NCBI RefSeq assembly: GCF_003206045.1
Contig: NZ_PZJM01000009.1
Coordinates: 124,001 to 188,000, forward strand
Direction of reading: 5' to 3'
Source: Salinicola lusitanus
GTDB lineage: Bacteria > Pseudomonadota > Gammaproteobacteria > Pseudomonadales > Halomonadaceae
Length of the DNA: 64,000 nucleotides
Positions 19,477 through 28,318 of this stretch are shown one piece after another. Below the pieces are notes generated by a model, which did not search any database, was not told the origin of the DNA, and saw only the letters and a program-made list of their open reading frames with translations. The first letter of the stretch is position 1, and every line of letters begins with the position of its first letter. Position numbers and translations under genes: made by a program.

Positions 19477-20250
19477 ATGGCTGACCATACGCTTCAGAAC
19501 AAAGTCGTGCTGATTGCCGGGGGTGCCAAGAACCTGGGAGGCCTGCTGGCCCGCGACCTGGCTCGCAACGGCGCCCAGGCCATCGCGATCCACTATCACA
19601 GCGACGCCTCCCGCGACGCGGCCGAGGAAACGGCTCGCGAGGTGAAGGCCCTTGGCGCCGAGGCTGAGCTGTTCCCGGGAGACCTGACTCGACCCGCCAA
19701 CGTCACCCGGCTGTTCGACGACGCCAAGGCGCACTTCGGTAGCCTGGACATCGCCGTCAACACCGTCGGCATGGTGCTGAAAAAGCCGATGCTGGAGATC
19801 AGCGAGGCCGAGTACGACCGCATGTTCGACATCAACGCCAAGAGCGCCTTCTTCTTCCTCAAGGAAGCCGGTCGCACGCTCGACGACCATGGCAAGATCG
19901 TCACTCTGGTGACCTCGCTACTGGGCGCATTCACCCCCTTCTACTCTACCTATGCCGGGGCCAAGGCGCCGGTGGAACACTTCACCCGAGCCGCCGCGCA
20001 CGAGTTCGGCGAACGCGGCATTTCCGTCACCGCCGTCGGCCCCGGCCCGATGGACACGCCATTCTTCTATGGCCAGGAGGGCGAGGACGCCGTGGCATTC
20101 CATAAATCCGCCGCCGCCCTGTCATCGTTCAGCAAGACGGGACTGACCGACATCGAGGACGTGGTACCGTTGATTCGTCATCTGGTCACCGAAGGCTGGT
20201 GGATGACGGGCCAGACGATCCTGACCAACGGTGGCTACACGACCAAGTAG
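19477..20250 (+). CDS. Short-chain dehydrogenase/reductase
   Basis: The 257-residue protein is a classical SDR. The nucleotide loop reads IAGGAKNLGGLLARDLA, a variant of TGxxxGIG. The NAG-like motif is VNTVGMVLKKP, the catalytic Ser is in VTLVTSLLG and the pair is YAGAK. The C terminus GQTILTNGGYTTK also fits. AAGGAG precedes the ATG at 19477. It is 288 bases upstream of a LysR gene on the same strand, the reverse of the usual divergent arrangement. Its substrate is unknown. Confidence 0.87.
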   Translation: MADHTLQNKVVLIAGGAKNLGGLLARDLARNGAQAIAIHYHSDASRDAAEETAREVKALGAEAELFPGDLTRPANVTRLFDDAKAHFGSLDIAVNTVGMVLKKPMLEISEAEYDRMFDINAKSAFFFLKEAGRTLDDHGKIVTLVTSLLGAFTPFYSTYAGAKAPVEHFTRAAAHEFGERGISVTAVGPGPMDTPFFYGQEGEDAVAFHKSAAALSSFSKTGLTDIEDVVPLIRHLVTEGWWMTGQTILTNGGYTTK

Positions 20251-20538
20251 CCTGGCGGGCAAGCGCCAGAGACTGGCGATACGAGGCGGAAGGAGAACGG
20301 CAGTGGCGGAACGCAACCACCCCCTGATACGCCGGCGCGGCGACAGGGAAGCACCGGGGCGCCGCATCGGGCTGCCGTTCGACCGGGTTCACGCGTTCGC
20401 GAGCCGCCCGCCAGCCCACTTCCCGCGCACCTACCTGCACCTGCTCGGTACGTCGCAGAGCTTGCTGCCGTGCCTCGCCGCCCAGGTTCTGGCCCCGGCA
20501 AGGGTGTGGCCGCCAAAGTCCCGCCGGGGAGTGCCCCC

Positions 20539-21552
20539 ATGGTGACGCCTCCCGACGACCGCCCATCGCGGCACCTCGGCGGGCACCGCGCCGACAGAAT
20601 CGACCGCCTGCGAGCCTTCGTCACGGTCGCCGAGCTGGGCAGTTTCACGCGCGCCGCGCACAAGCTGGAGTGGCCACGGGCCTCGGTCTCGCTGGCGATC
20701 CAGCGCCTGGAGAAAGCCATCGGCACGCGTCTGCTGAATCGCAGTACCCGACAGGTTCACCTGACCCATGACGGTGAACGGCTGCTCGTCCGGGCTCGCT
20801 ATCTGATCGAGGAGAACGACCGTCTGGAGCGCATGTTCCTGCCGCCCCATCTCGAACTCTCCGGGCGGCTCACCGTCGACGTTCCCAGCCGAGTCGGTCG
20901 TCGCCTGCTGACGCCGGCACTGCCCGACTGGTTGGCACGGCACACCAACCTCCAGTTGCAGTTGCGAGCCACCGATCGCCCGGTGGATCTGATCGCCGAA
21001 GGCATCGACTGCGCCGTTCGCTTCGGCCCGCTACAAGACAGCACGCTGGTGGTCCAGCGGCTTGGGCGAGTGAAGATCGTCAACTGCGCCAGCCATGAGT
21101 ATCTCTCCCGCCATGGCGTGCCCCAGACGCTCGATCAGCTCCTGACGCAGGGCCATCGTCTGGTCGGCTACGCCGCCAGCGAGACGGCCACCGGTGACGC
21201 CAGTACGTTCGACTACCATAGCGAGGGGGCCCCGCAGCGCCTGGAACTGCCCTGCCAGGTATTGGTCAACAATGCCGAGAACTACATCGCCTGCTGCGAG
21301 GCAGGGCTCGGGATCATCCAGGTCCCCCGCTACGACGTTCTCGACCAGCTCCGGGACGGCACCCTGGTCGAGCTATTGCCGACGTTTACCGCCGAGCCAC
21401 TCGACGTCTCGATACTCTATCCCCACCGCCAGAATCGGACCCCGCGGGTCGACGCCTTCGTCGCCTGGTTCCGCGAGCTGATGTGCCCCCATCTCGAGCC
21501 GGACAACGGCGACACAGCACATCAAAGGCGATCCCAGGGGGGACTCATATAG
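20539..21552 (+). CDS. LysR-family regulator
   Basis: This 337-residue protein has an N-terminal winged helix (RIDRLRAFVTVAELGSFTRA, then WPRASVSLAIQRLEKAIGTR) and a periplasmic-binding-like effector domain (LSGRLTVDVPSRVGRRLL, LIAEGIDCAVRFGPL, EAGLGIIQVPRYDV), closest in style to the PgrR/DmlR group. The start at 20539 follows GGGGAG. An Arg-rich 25-residue leader precedes the HTH. Target genes are not evident; the upstream SDR gene is a candidate. Confidence 0.88.
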   Translation: MVTPPDDRPSRHLGGHRADRIDRLRAFVTVAELGSFTRAAHKLEWPRASVSLAIQRLEKAIGTRLLNRSTRQVHLTHDGERLLVRARYLIEENDRLERMFLPPHLELSGRLTVDVPSRVGRRLLTPALPDWLARHTNLQLQLRATDRPVDLIAEGIDCAVRFGPLQDSTLVVQRLGRVKIVNCASHEYLSRHGVPQTLDQLLTQGHRLVGYAASETATGDASTFDYHSEGAPQRLELPCQVLVNNAENYIACCEAGLGIIQVPRYDVLDQLRDGTLVELLPTFTAEPLDVSILYPHRQNRTPRVDAFVAWFRELMCPHLEPDNGDTAHQRRSQGGLI

Positions 21553-21745
21553 CGACCAGCAGGATTAGAATAATAGGCATAGATATCTGTTTTTATCACG
21601 TTCTTTATCTTATAAAATATTTCTATACCTTTATCTATATCATTGCATCTCTCGGGGGAATCGGTCTCTACACACGTAAACGACAGCTATTATCAATTGC
21701 TGTTAATAGGAACAGACGAGAAGGGCTGATATTCTTCATCTGTGG

Positions 21746-22521
21746 TCAATGTGAAATGTTAGTGAAACGTGGAACGGCCTCCCCTGTCGTGAAGATGATC
21801 GGTGCATGATCTAAGACAACACTTCTTGCGATATCGTGAATCACCCCTAGCATTTTGGGGTAATTTATTACGCCAGAATGAGTTATTTCGAAATCAGAAC
21901 TGTTATACCAAAAATCGTCGTACAAATTAGAAAATTTATCATCAGCCTTTATCAGAGTTGAAGCACCAAACTTTATAGCGGGTTCCAGCCCGATAGACCT
22001 TAATTTCTGCCAAGCTGAATCAGAGGGTGGTGAATTAAAACCCCCAGCAATTACCAAATGGCTCTCAGGAAAAATATCACTCATCCACCGCCAGACATTT
22101 AAAAGCTCGCTCACTTCAAGTTGGCGATCTTTCTAGCCGTCACCGTAGACAATATGTAAAGCAGCCAAGGTATAAAGGAAATGGTCTGATTTATCTCTAA
22201 ATTGCGACATGAATGGCTCACGGGCAAAAAATATCTTTTGGATCTAAATATACTAATACTCCTTACGCATATTCGACAGCACTATCACGCCAGACAAACG
22301 CGTAGCTCTCATGGTATCTATTTCGACCGAATAAATGAGAGGTCATCGAACTCCAACCCTCACCTGTCTGTATCTCCAAAGATTTTTCAAGATCAGGCAT
22401 GGCATCTAAATCCATGACCTCTTCAAGCACCCATAAACCACCACCACTTAGGACTTTTCACAACATCTAAGCGTTTTCCATTACCCCATCCCAAATGCTT
22501 TATATTCCAGCTTCCAATCGT
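21746..22521 (-). pseudogene. Decayed endonuclease/exonuclease/phosphatase (EEP) gene
   Basis: Read on the minus strand across frames, this region encodes a DNase I-like EEP protein. The pieces in order are TIGSWNIKHLGWGNGKRLD (22521 down), a shifted frame GLWVLEEVMDLDAMPDLEKS, then SSMTSHLFGRNRYHESYAF and VWRDSAVEYA, then a stop, VLVYLDPKDIF, a shift in a T run to FFAREPFMSQFR, LYTLAALHIVYGDG, a TAG stop, KDRQLEVSELLNVW, and SHLVIAGGFNSPPSD...DHAPI. These match the EEP order (SWNI, EEV, GDFN, DHxP). At least two frameshifts and two stops are present, and the GDFN Asp has become Gly. It is dead and AT-rich. I see nothing in the flanking gaps 21553-21745 and 22522-22656. Confidence 0.75.
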
Positions 22522-22656
22522 TAATTAGGTGGAAGACTCGATTGGCGCAGCAGCTAGCAAAGAAATTACCAGTGATAACAAAAAAGCTTCTTCAAGATAA
22601 CATCCTGTAAAAACCAATCATATAACTTGAACTTGGAAATCTATCAACTCAAGAAA

Positions 22657-24030
22657 CTACTCATGCTTAATGAACTGATTCATACCAGAAGGAACTCGTT
22701 TAGGTATCGCCTCCTCGTCGGAGGCTAAGAAATCGGAATCCAAAGCGCTCATAAAGGACACCAAATTTTCGACATCCGCTTCTGAAATCGGGAAAATTTC
22801 CGCCAGAATTGGTGAGCGATATCGTAGTAGTCTACCTGCCATCTGCGCCTCACTCGGGTCATTTCGCTGCGCTCTATAAAGGTATGGCACTGGATTGAAA
22901 TGGTGGATAATGATATCGGACAACTTATTGAATGACCCATTATGCCCCCAAGGACCGGTTTTAGTTACATTGCGGAGCGGAGGAGTCCTAAATAGAAATC
23001 TCTCATCGGCTTCCCCAGTGGCTTTACCTCGACCGTAATCGAGATTAGCTCCATTCTTTCCGACTGATAGCTGAGGCACGGCTAAACTATGAAACTTGAA
23101 GTCTGAGAACTCACTATTAGAGTGACATACTGCACAACGCCCTTTCCCCCAAAAAACAATGGCACCGGCTTTTTGTGAGACGGTAATCGCATTATCATCC
23201 CCAGACACATACCGATCAAATGGAGACCGGCCAACTCTAAAAGCGAAATCTATATAAGATGAAAGGGCATTCCCAACATCGACAATAGTAAATGATTTAG
23301 CATAAGGGTAAGCGTTGCCAAACAACTTTCTATATTCGGCCTGAGTTGGTGTGAGTGATTCTTCACTACCTATTAGCCGTTTCATTATATTAGAGAACAC
23401 GTCAACAGAGCGCTCCTGAAAATTGTCAGAGTCGACCGACGAGTCAACGAGCTCATGGTGCAGGTTATTGCTGGAATTTCCAACTCTATCGCGTGACCTA
23501 CCGAGCATCTCATCAGACTCGATTAAAGGGAAAATTGCCGCAGCCGCTAGGAGATTACGAAACCCGTCAGGCAAGTTTTCCCCAAGAGGAGTCTCAATGG
23601 TTGCGCCTACTCCAGCTTGTACCCGTCCATCCCAAAAATACGAGGAAAATTCATCACTACTGCGATTAACAAAGGGCAAAACATTTCTAGGTATAATATA
23701 AGCGCTACCTGATTCTAGCCTCTTATTACCGACTCCTTGTCCCCCGACCCCTACTGGGAATGTTAAACCATCAACACTACCGGCGCTTCGAATGTGGCAC
23801 GCTGCACAGGCAACATTTTTTGGCCCACTTAAAAGTGGGTCGAAGAATAGAGCGCGCCCCAACCTAATTTCGTCATTTAATAATGGCTGGGCAGGAAAAT
23901 ATCTCTCCACAGAGTATGCCGCAAACACTTTTCTAATCAATGGATCATCATAAACAATTCGTTCTGCATTTGCTAAGGAGGCTATCATTTGAGTTAAACT
24001 AACTAAAAATATAATAGCCAATTTCATCAC
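22657..24030 (-). CDS. MauG-like dihaem c-type cytochrome of the Hxs system
   Basis: This 457-residue secreted protein has a signal peptide (cut near SLANA) and two haem c sites, CAACH (residues 75-79) and CAVCH (299-303), in the cytochrome c peroxidase/MauG layout. Other family parts are RLGRALFFDPLLSG, FWDGRVQAG and RTPPLRNVTKTGPWGHNGSF. It ends the Hxs operon and overlaps the preceding gene by 4 bases. The named family of Hxs-associated MauG-like proteins fits both the sequence and the place. It may carry out an oxidative step on HxsA or another envelope target; this role is inferred. Confidence 0.85.
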   Translation of the reverse strand: MMKLAIIFLVSLTQMIASLANAERIVYDDPLIRKVFAAYSVERYFPAQPLLNDEIRLGRALFFDPLLSGPKNVACAACHIRSAGSVDGLTFPVGVGGQGVGNKRLESGSAYIIPRNVLPFVNRSSDEFSSYFWDGRVQAGVGATIETPLGENLPDGFRNLLAAAAIFPLIESDEMLGRSRDRVGNSSNNLHHELVDSSVDSDNFQERSVDVFSNIMKRLIGSEESLTPTQAEYRKLFGNAYPYAKSFTIVDVGNALSSYIDFAFRVGRSPFDRYVSGDDNAITVSQKAGAIVFWGKGRCAVCHSNSEFSDFKFHSLAVPQLSVGKNGANLDYGRGKATGEADERFLFRTPPLRNVTKTGPWGHNGSFNKLSDIIIHHFNPVPYLYRAQRNDPSEAQMAGRLLRYRSPILAEIFPISEADVENLVSFMSALDSDFLASDEEAIPKRVPSGMNQFIKHE

Positions 24031-24422
24031 ATACGATCCATTCGATGTGAATCTACCATTTGCTCAACCGTTATTTGCTCATTCTCAAGTGCCTCAAGAC
24101 CCAGAATGGCAAGCTCATTGTCTGATACACCCTCGGAGAGCATCTTTTTCCTCAGCTTGTCATACTCGTGGCACACTAACATACCAACGTCAGCGCTAAG
24201 CCGCATATCAGGCAATTGCTCTCTTTCAAATTCAAGCTGTCTAATTGTAACTTCTTCATGCATCGCCATGTCGCATTCATACGCTAGCCGCTTGTAGTTG
24301 TTAGCATTTTTGGACATTGTCAATTTAGATTCAATATTTTCATAAGCCCATAGACTACACACTCCAATACCAATGCCAGCCCCTAAAGCACAGACATGAG
24401 TGAATACGTGGTTCAGCTTCAT
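24027..24422 (-). CDS. Hxs-system small membrane-anchored protein
   Basis: The 131-residue protein has one N-terminal hydrophobic helix (HVCALGAGIGIGVCSLWAYE) followed by a charged, helical extracytoplasmic part with two Cys (AYECDMAM and GMLVCHEYDKLRKKMLSEG). The ending DNELAILGLEALENEQITVE looks like a small helical hairpin. It overlaps hxsA and the MauG-like gene by 4 bases on each side. Its place between HxsA and the MauG-like protein matches the uncharacterised family I remember as TIGR03982. The function is unknown. Confidence 0.7.
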   Translation of the reverse strand: MKLNHVFTHVCALGAGIGIGVCSLWAYENIESKLTMSKNANNYKRLAYECDMAMHEEVTIRQLEFEREQLPDMRLSADVGMLVCHEYDKLRKKMLSEGVSDNELAILGLEALENEQITVEQMVDSHRMDRM

Positions 24423-24988
24423 CGAGCTACTACATTTAGCGAATTCAAAGTTTCGTTTGTCATTCGACCAGTGACTTCTAAATGATTGTCTTTCTGGAAG
24501 CTGCGCAAAGCAGATCTAGTTTTCGGCCCCATGACTCCATCCACACTTCCCGGCTCGTAACCCTGCACGACCAAGGCGAGTTGAACTCGCCTCACAAGAT
24601 CCTGCAGAGAAACATCTGAAGGATCAATATCATTGCCACTGCGAGAGGTCACCGTAGCGGGCCGGCCTGGATCTACCGGTTGGCTCGACCCTGTAGTTCC
24701 TCTCCTCACTCCTGAGCTGGGTAATGGCGGACGTGGTGAGCTATATCTTTTACTCGGCGCAGAATAAGATCCGCTGCCAGAGCGGTGCGATGCATGAGAT
24801 GAATGCGAGGAATGGGACCGGTGCGCTGCATACATATTGTCGCCCGGCATGTTCAGCGGACGGAGACTAATAGGAGTCAGATCTGGTGTGAATTTCGTAT
24901 CTGACGTTATTTCAGTCGCGCTAGCATTCGCATTGAAACCTGCTGCACCAGCCAGAAAAAGTGATAGTGATTTAATGAACCTAGGCAT
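24419..24988 (-). CDS. hxsA: HxsA, His-Xaa-Ser repeat protein
   Basis: The 189-residue precursor has a signal peptide (residues 1-24, MPRFIKSLSLFLAGAAGFNA), a short conserved-looking stretch (TPISLRPLNMPGDNMYAA), and the repeat HRSHSSHSSHASHRS at residues 56-70. A Ser/Pro/Arg linker follows, then a peptidoglycan-binding domain (VQLALVVQGYEPGSVDGVMG, TRSALRSFQKDNHLEVTG). It is the presumed substrate of the HxsB/HxsC radical SAM enzymes. The ATG at 24988 overlaps hxsC by 8 bases and follows GAGGTGG. The chemical modification made in this system is not known to me. Confidence 0.87.
   Translation of the reverse strand: MPRFIKSLSLFLAGAAGFNANASATEITSDTKFTPDLTPISLRPLNMPGDNMYAAHRSHSSHSSHASHRSGSGSYSAPSKRYSSPRPPLPSSGVRRGTTGSSQPVDPGRPATVTSRSGNDIDPSDVSLQDLVRRVQLALVVQGYEPGSVDGVMGPKTRSALRSFQKDNHLEVTGRMTNETLNSLNVVAR
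24779..24823 (-). repeat. His-Xaa-Ser codon repeat in hxsA
   Basis: Five consecutive His-Xaa-Ser units (HRS HSS HSS HAS HRS). The units use different codons, so the repeat is kept at the protein level and is not a recent DNA expansion. Confidence 0.85.
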
Positions 24989-26162
24989 ATTGGACCACCT
25001 CAATTTTTTCTAATTTTGTAAGCTCTTTGGAAGGGTCGAACCATTCAAAAACACCGGAGCAATCTGGCTGTTCAGCACAACCGTCGCACTCTGGTAGAAA
25101 TTTTTGTTTCCAGTCAGATATACTCTTCTGCGCGTATTTTTTTAAACTGTTAGGTAGCACACACAGAGGCATGTTCATCAAAACCACAGGTACCCGATAC
25201 CTCTCCAAAATTCGCACGCTCTCTTGGAGAGATGAGTGCCATTTTCTAAGATCTGTATTGCAAACATCACGATTCGCCAAGGCGAATCCGATGGGCTCGC
25301 ATCCCATCAACGCGACTTCTCTAACGAAAGGAAGGTTTCTTCCAATAAACTCACAAAGCTCTGTTAAGTTTTCAAGCACCGGCTCTATTAAAACCGTTCT
25401 AACTTGTATTAACTGCTGGTAGCTGTGAAGTTCAAGCATTCCCAGCAGCGTTTCGTCGAAGGCGCCATATCTTTGTACAACGAAGTCGTGAAGATACTCA
25501 ACATGTCCATAAAGAGGGATCATCCAAGTGACATTAGCTTTAAGGTCTCTCAGTAGATTTTTTGCGTGAGTAGAGTCCGAGAGCAAACGACCGTTACTAA
25601 GAATGTCGAATTCAGTCATGGGATGATCTTGAAAAAATGTGTCAAAGACAATTTTGAGATCGTCACTTAATAATAAAGGCTCCCCACCTGTGAAGCCGAT
25701 ATTCTTAGGATTGTCACGAATATGCCGTGAAACTTCAATCGCTTCATCGATCAGCCATGAATCGTCATGACGTGTAGGGGGCTGCGAGCACATCAAGCAA
25801 TTGCTATTACACCTATTGGTGAGAAATACCGTGTGGTGAGAATCTGCCTCCCTATAAAGCACATGTACATGATTCATCCCATCATGTGTGGCTACGACGT
25901 CCCCATCGAAAACAAAGTCAAAGTCAGTTACTACCCACTCCCAAGCCCATGACGACAATATTTCTTTAGCCCTGGCCATAGGCCAGACGTTATTAACACC
26001 CGCTTCAGAAAGCTTTAACAGCAATTCCAAACTCTTTGAGTCTTCAATTTTTACAATAAAATTGAGGTCCGACCTCCACTCGTTTTGGATATTTTCTAGA
26101 TGACATATCCTAGCTACGACTCTTTGATTAAAGCCGCTTGTTAGAGCAGTAATTTTTCTCAT
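24981..26162 (-). CDS. hxsC: HxsC, radical SAM maturase
   Basis: This 393-residue protein has an N-terminal domain of about 105 residues and a radical SAM core with the CX3CX2C cluster motif CNSNCLMC (Cys 118, 122, 125). GFTGGEPLLLSDDL is the SAM-binding GGE motif and EFDILSNGR follows. C-terminal cysteines (LPECDGCAEQPDCSGVFEW) can bind a second cluster, as in the HxsC family. The ATG at 26162 is chosen over one at 26192 because AGGATG lies before it and it leaves an 8-base gap to hxsB. It is expected to modify HxsA together with HxsB. Confidence 0.88.
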   Translation of the reverse strand: MRKITALTSGFNQRVVARICHLENIQNEWRSDLNFIVKIEDSKSLELLLKLSEAGVNNVWPMARAKEILSSWAWEWVVTDFDFVFDGDVVATHDGMNHVHVLYREADSHHTVFLTNRCNSNCLMCSQPPTRHDDSWLIDEAIEVSRHIRDNPKNIGFTGGEPLLLSDDLKIVFDTFFQDHPMTEFDILSNGRLLSDSTHAKNLLRDLKANVTWMIPLYGHVEYLHDFVVQRYGAFDETLLGMLELHSYQQLIQVRTVLIEPVLENLTELCEFIGRNLPFVREVALMGCEPIGFALANRDVCNTDLRKWHSSLQESVRILERYRVPVVLMNMPLCVLPNSLKKYAQKSISDWKQKFLPECDGCAEQPDCSGVFEWFDPSKELTKLEKIEVVQYA

Positions 26163-26170
26163 GTCATCCT

Positions 26171-27616
26171 CTAACTCGCTGGGTAAGCCCATTGATATGC
26201 CAAGTCTAAATCACATGGATCAGCATTTTTCAGCTTCTTGAAAAAATAGTCGAAAAACCATTTATTCCTTTTGCAGTGATCAGTTTCCAATACATTGCCC
26301 CCCATGAAACCGTTTTGGGCCTGTTCACTAACAGGATCAGGACCGCAATAATTGTTGAAAGCACACTGTTTGCAACCATCTCTTTCGGCGGAAAGACTGC
26401 TAGCAACGATGCTTTTAACAACATCATGGTTTCTGTAATGACTTAGGTGTTCCCCAATCTCTCCAAGACGCAAACTTTGGTCGCCAGTCTCAGCGAGCAT
26501 TCTAGCTTCGTCACTTGGATAGACAAAGCCATCATAGTTAAAAACTAAAGTGGCGAGACCGGCTCCATTGGGACTTTGCAAATCTACATAGCCGGCGTCA
26601 AACGGTGATAAAATTTTATTGAAAATTAGTGAAGCCGTGGCTTCCCGTAATTCTACACCTTGTCGATTCCAATATAGAACTCTATTGAATGCCTGGTCGT
26701 AAAAATCCAAGAAATCCTGGACTGTATAACCCAGCCTTTTTATATTCCGATTAGCAAAACCGTACAAACTTAAGGGGCGTATGAATATTTCATTGAACCC
26801 AAGTCTTATATATTCATCAACTATCTCATTGGCGTAATTCAGCGATTTTCTTGTCGTGGTCATCAAAGCAGAGACTCGATCCGCTCCTATCAAATCACGC
26901 GCCAGCTTGATACCTTCTACTGTTCTTTCAAAAGAATTTTTCCCTGGGATAGGTCGATTAACATTATGCAACCATGCAGGTCCATCGATACTTGTGGAAA
27001 GATACACATCCTTAGCCCTGAAGTACTCGCACATTTCCGCCGTTAGCTGGTGTAAAGTGGAGGTTATTACGAAGCGAATCTTTTTATCACTATCGCTTCT
27101 TTTCTTGTCTATTTCATCAATTGCATAACGAATCAGATCAAAGCGCAGTAAGGGATCGCCACCTTGAAACTCAATTGTTATGGCATTTGATGATGTTTGA
27201 AACACAGCCTCAGCTATCTTATCAACATCTTTTTTTGACAACGAATAGTTCGTATCATTTAGGCTTCTACTAACTTGGCAATACTGACAGGTATGCTCGC
27301 ATTGTAGTGTTGGAACGACAATAAATAATGACACTCCCCCTAAAACGGTTTCCTTCTTTGAGATAATTCGCGACTGGATAAGCCTTAAACTAGACCTTTT
27401 AAGTCGCCCTTCTGGAGCAACGAAATATTTTGCTTCTAGCTGGTTTTTTAACTTACTGCTCAGTTCGTCCGGCTTTTTAAGTAAAGTACATAACTCATTT
27501 TGCTTTAGAAAGATATAGTCACCAGAAATACTAGCAGCAACTATGTTATTAGTATCTAAGCGATGAAAATTGAACGGAATTAATCCCAAAGACCTTGTTG
27601 TTTCAATGCTCGACAT
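26171..27616 (-). CDS. hxsB: HxsB, radical SAM/SPASM maturase
   Basis: The 481-residue protein opens with LGLIPFNFHRL, the HxsB-type start, and a region of about 95 residues that resembles a peptide-binding RiPP recognition element in position. The radical SAM core has the CX3CX2C motif CEHTCQYC (Cys 106, 110, 113) and the GGDP motif EFQGGDPLLRFDL. A SPASM-type Cys set follows near the C terminus (CKQCAFNNYCGPDPV, then HCKRNKWFF). It overlaps the end of hxsD by 37 bases. It pairs with HxsC, as in all Hxs loci I know of. Confidence 0.9.
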   Translation of the reverse strand: MSSIETTRSLGLIPFNFHRLDTNNIVAASISGDYIFLKQNELCTLLKKPDELSSKLKNQLEAKYFVAPEGRLKRSSLRLIQSRIISKKETVLGGVSLFIVVPTLQCEHTCQYCQVSRSLNDTNYSLSKKDVDKIAEAVFQTSSNAITIEFQGGDPLLRFDLIRYAIDEIDKKRSDSDKKIRFVITSTLHQLTAEMCEYFRAKDVYLSTSIDGPAWLHNVNRPIPGKNSFERTVEGIKLARDLIGADRVSALMTTTRKSLNYANEIVDEYIRLGFNEIFIRPLSLYGFANRNIKRLGYTVQDFLDFYDQAFNRVLYWNRQGVELREATASLIFNKILSPFDAGYVDLQSPNGAGLATLVFNYDGFVYPSDEARMLAETGDQSLRLGEIGEHLSHYRNHDVVKSIVASSLSAERDGCKQCAFNNYCGPDPVSEQAQNGFMGGNVLETDHCKRNKWFFDYFFKKLKNADPCDLDLAYQWAYPAS

Positions 27617-27897
27617 ACGATGTCCCTGGCCAGATCTGAATACTGTGATTTATTATTGATGCTGATGCGCATACAATCATCGGAAACTGCCATCTTTACT
27701 TTATTTTCAAGATAATTTGAATCTTCAGCTCCATCCACACTCACATTGAAACAAGCAAAACTCTTTTTCGTTATCTCAACCGATTCTAAAAAACTCAACA
27801 AAAATCTCATCTCATTCAACGTGTAATCTTTTCCTGTATGGATAATAGTGCTTTGATACTCCGAACGCTCACTTGTTATTAGACGAACATTTTTCAC
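27580..27897 (-). CDS. hxsD: HxsD-like protein
   Basis: This 105-residue cytoplasmic protein is the first gene of the Hxs operon. It starts with GTG at 27897 behind an AAAGGGGG site. The ending (INNKSQYSDLARDIVCRALK, then QQGLWD) resembles the HxsD C terminus (LR..I...T...R.LI..AF....L), but the LLNDY-type motif of the family is weak, so the name rests partly on position. Small proteins at this place may help to present the substrate to the maturases; that is inference. No function has been shown. Confidence 0.6.
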   Translation of the reverse strand: MKNVRLITSERSEYQSTIIHTGKDYTLNEMRFLLSFLESVEITKKSFACFNVSVDGAEDSNYLENKVKMAVSDDCMRISINNKSQYSDLARDIVCRALKQQGLWD

Positions 27898-28318
27898 TTA
27901 TACCCCCTTTAACCTTTATCAAAGTGTGCTCGCTATCTGGCGTCTGATGCTGCTTTACGAGTGAGCTGTCCAAGGTATCCGACAAATAGCTAACATCCCG
28001 CTTGTGTGGACAGCCTGAGCCTCATCAAGCCTTGACAGCATCATCTTTTGTATCAATTTGGCACATCTGATCCTACATCTCTATCTGGTGTGAGTAGCCT
28101 TTCGTCGAGTAAGCAGCAAAATGCATCATTTCGCATCGTTTTTTCCACTAGTCGCCGCGCCGCCCAGTAACCGCGCAGTTTGAACCCACCGCTGCCATTG
28201 CAACAAAACCGACCCATTTAGCGCACGGGCGGGGCGGGGAGTCGACAGCGCGCCAGCGAGTCGCAAGCGGATCGAGCGGCGAAAGCTGGCCACGTGAGCG
28301 CGACTCAGACATAGCCGC
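27898..28318. other. Intergenic region upstream of the Hxs operon
   Basis: About 420 bases with no supported gene. The left half should hold the hxs promoter, reading left. The right half (from 28150) turns GC-rich and carries at 28213-28239 one copy of a repeat beginning CCCATTTAGCGCACGGGC, which also occurs at 33656 and 33977 inside the P4-type element. Confidence 0.6.

Noticed and set aside
20251-20538. A small gene between the SDR and LysR genes.
   Set aside because: The open frames here are Arg/Pro-rich, overlap both neighbours and have no ribosome site.
24779-24823. The His-Xaa-Ser block as a simple DNA microsatellite.
   Set aside because: Codons differ between units and the protein pattern matches a named family beside its two maturases.
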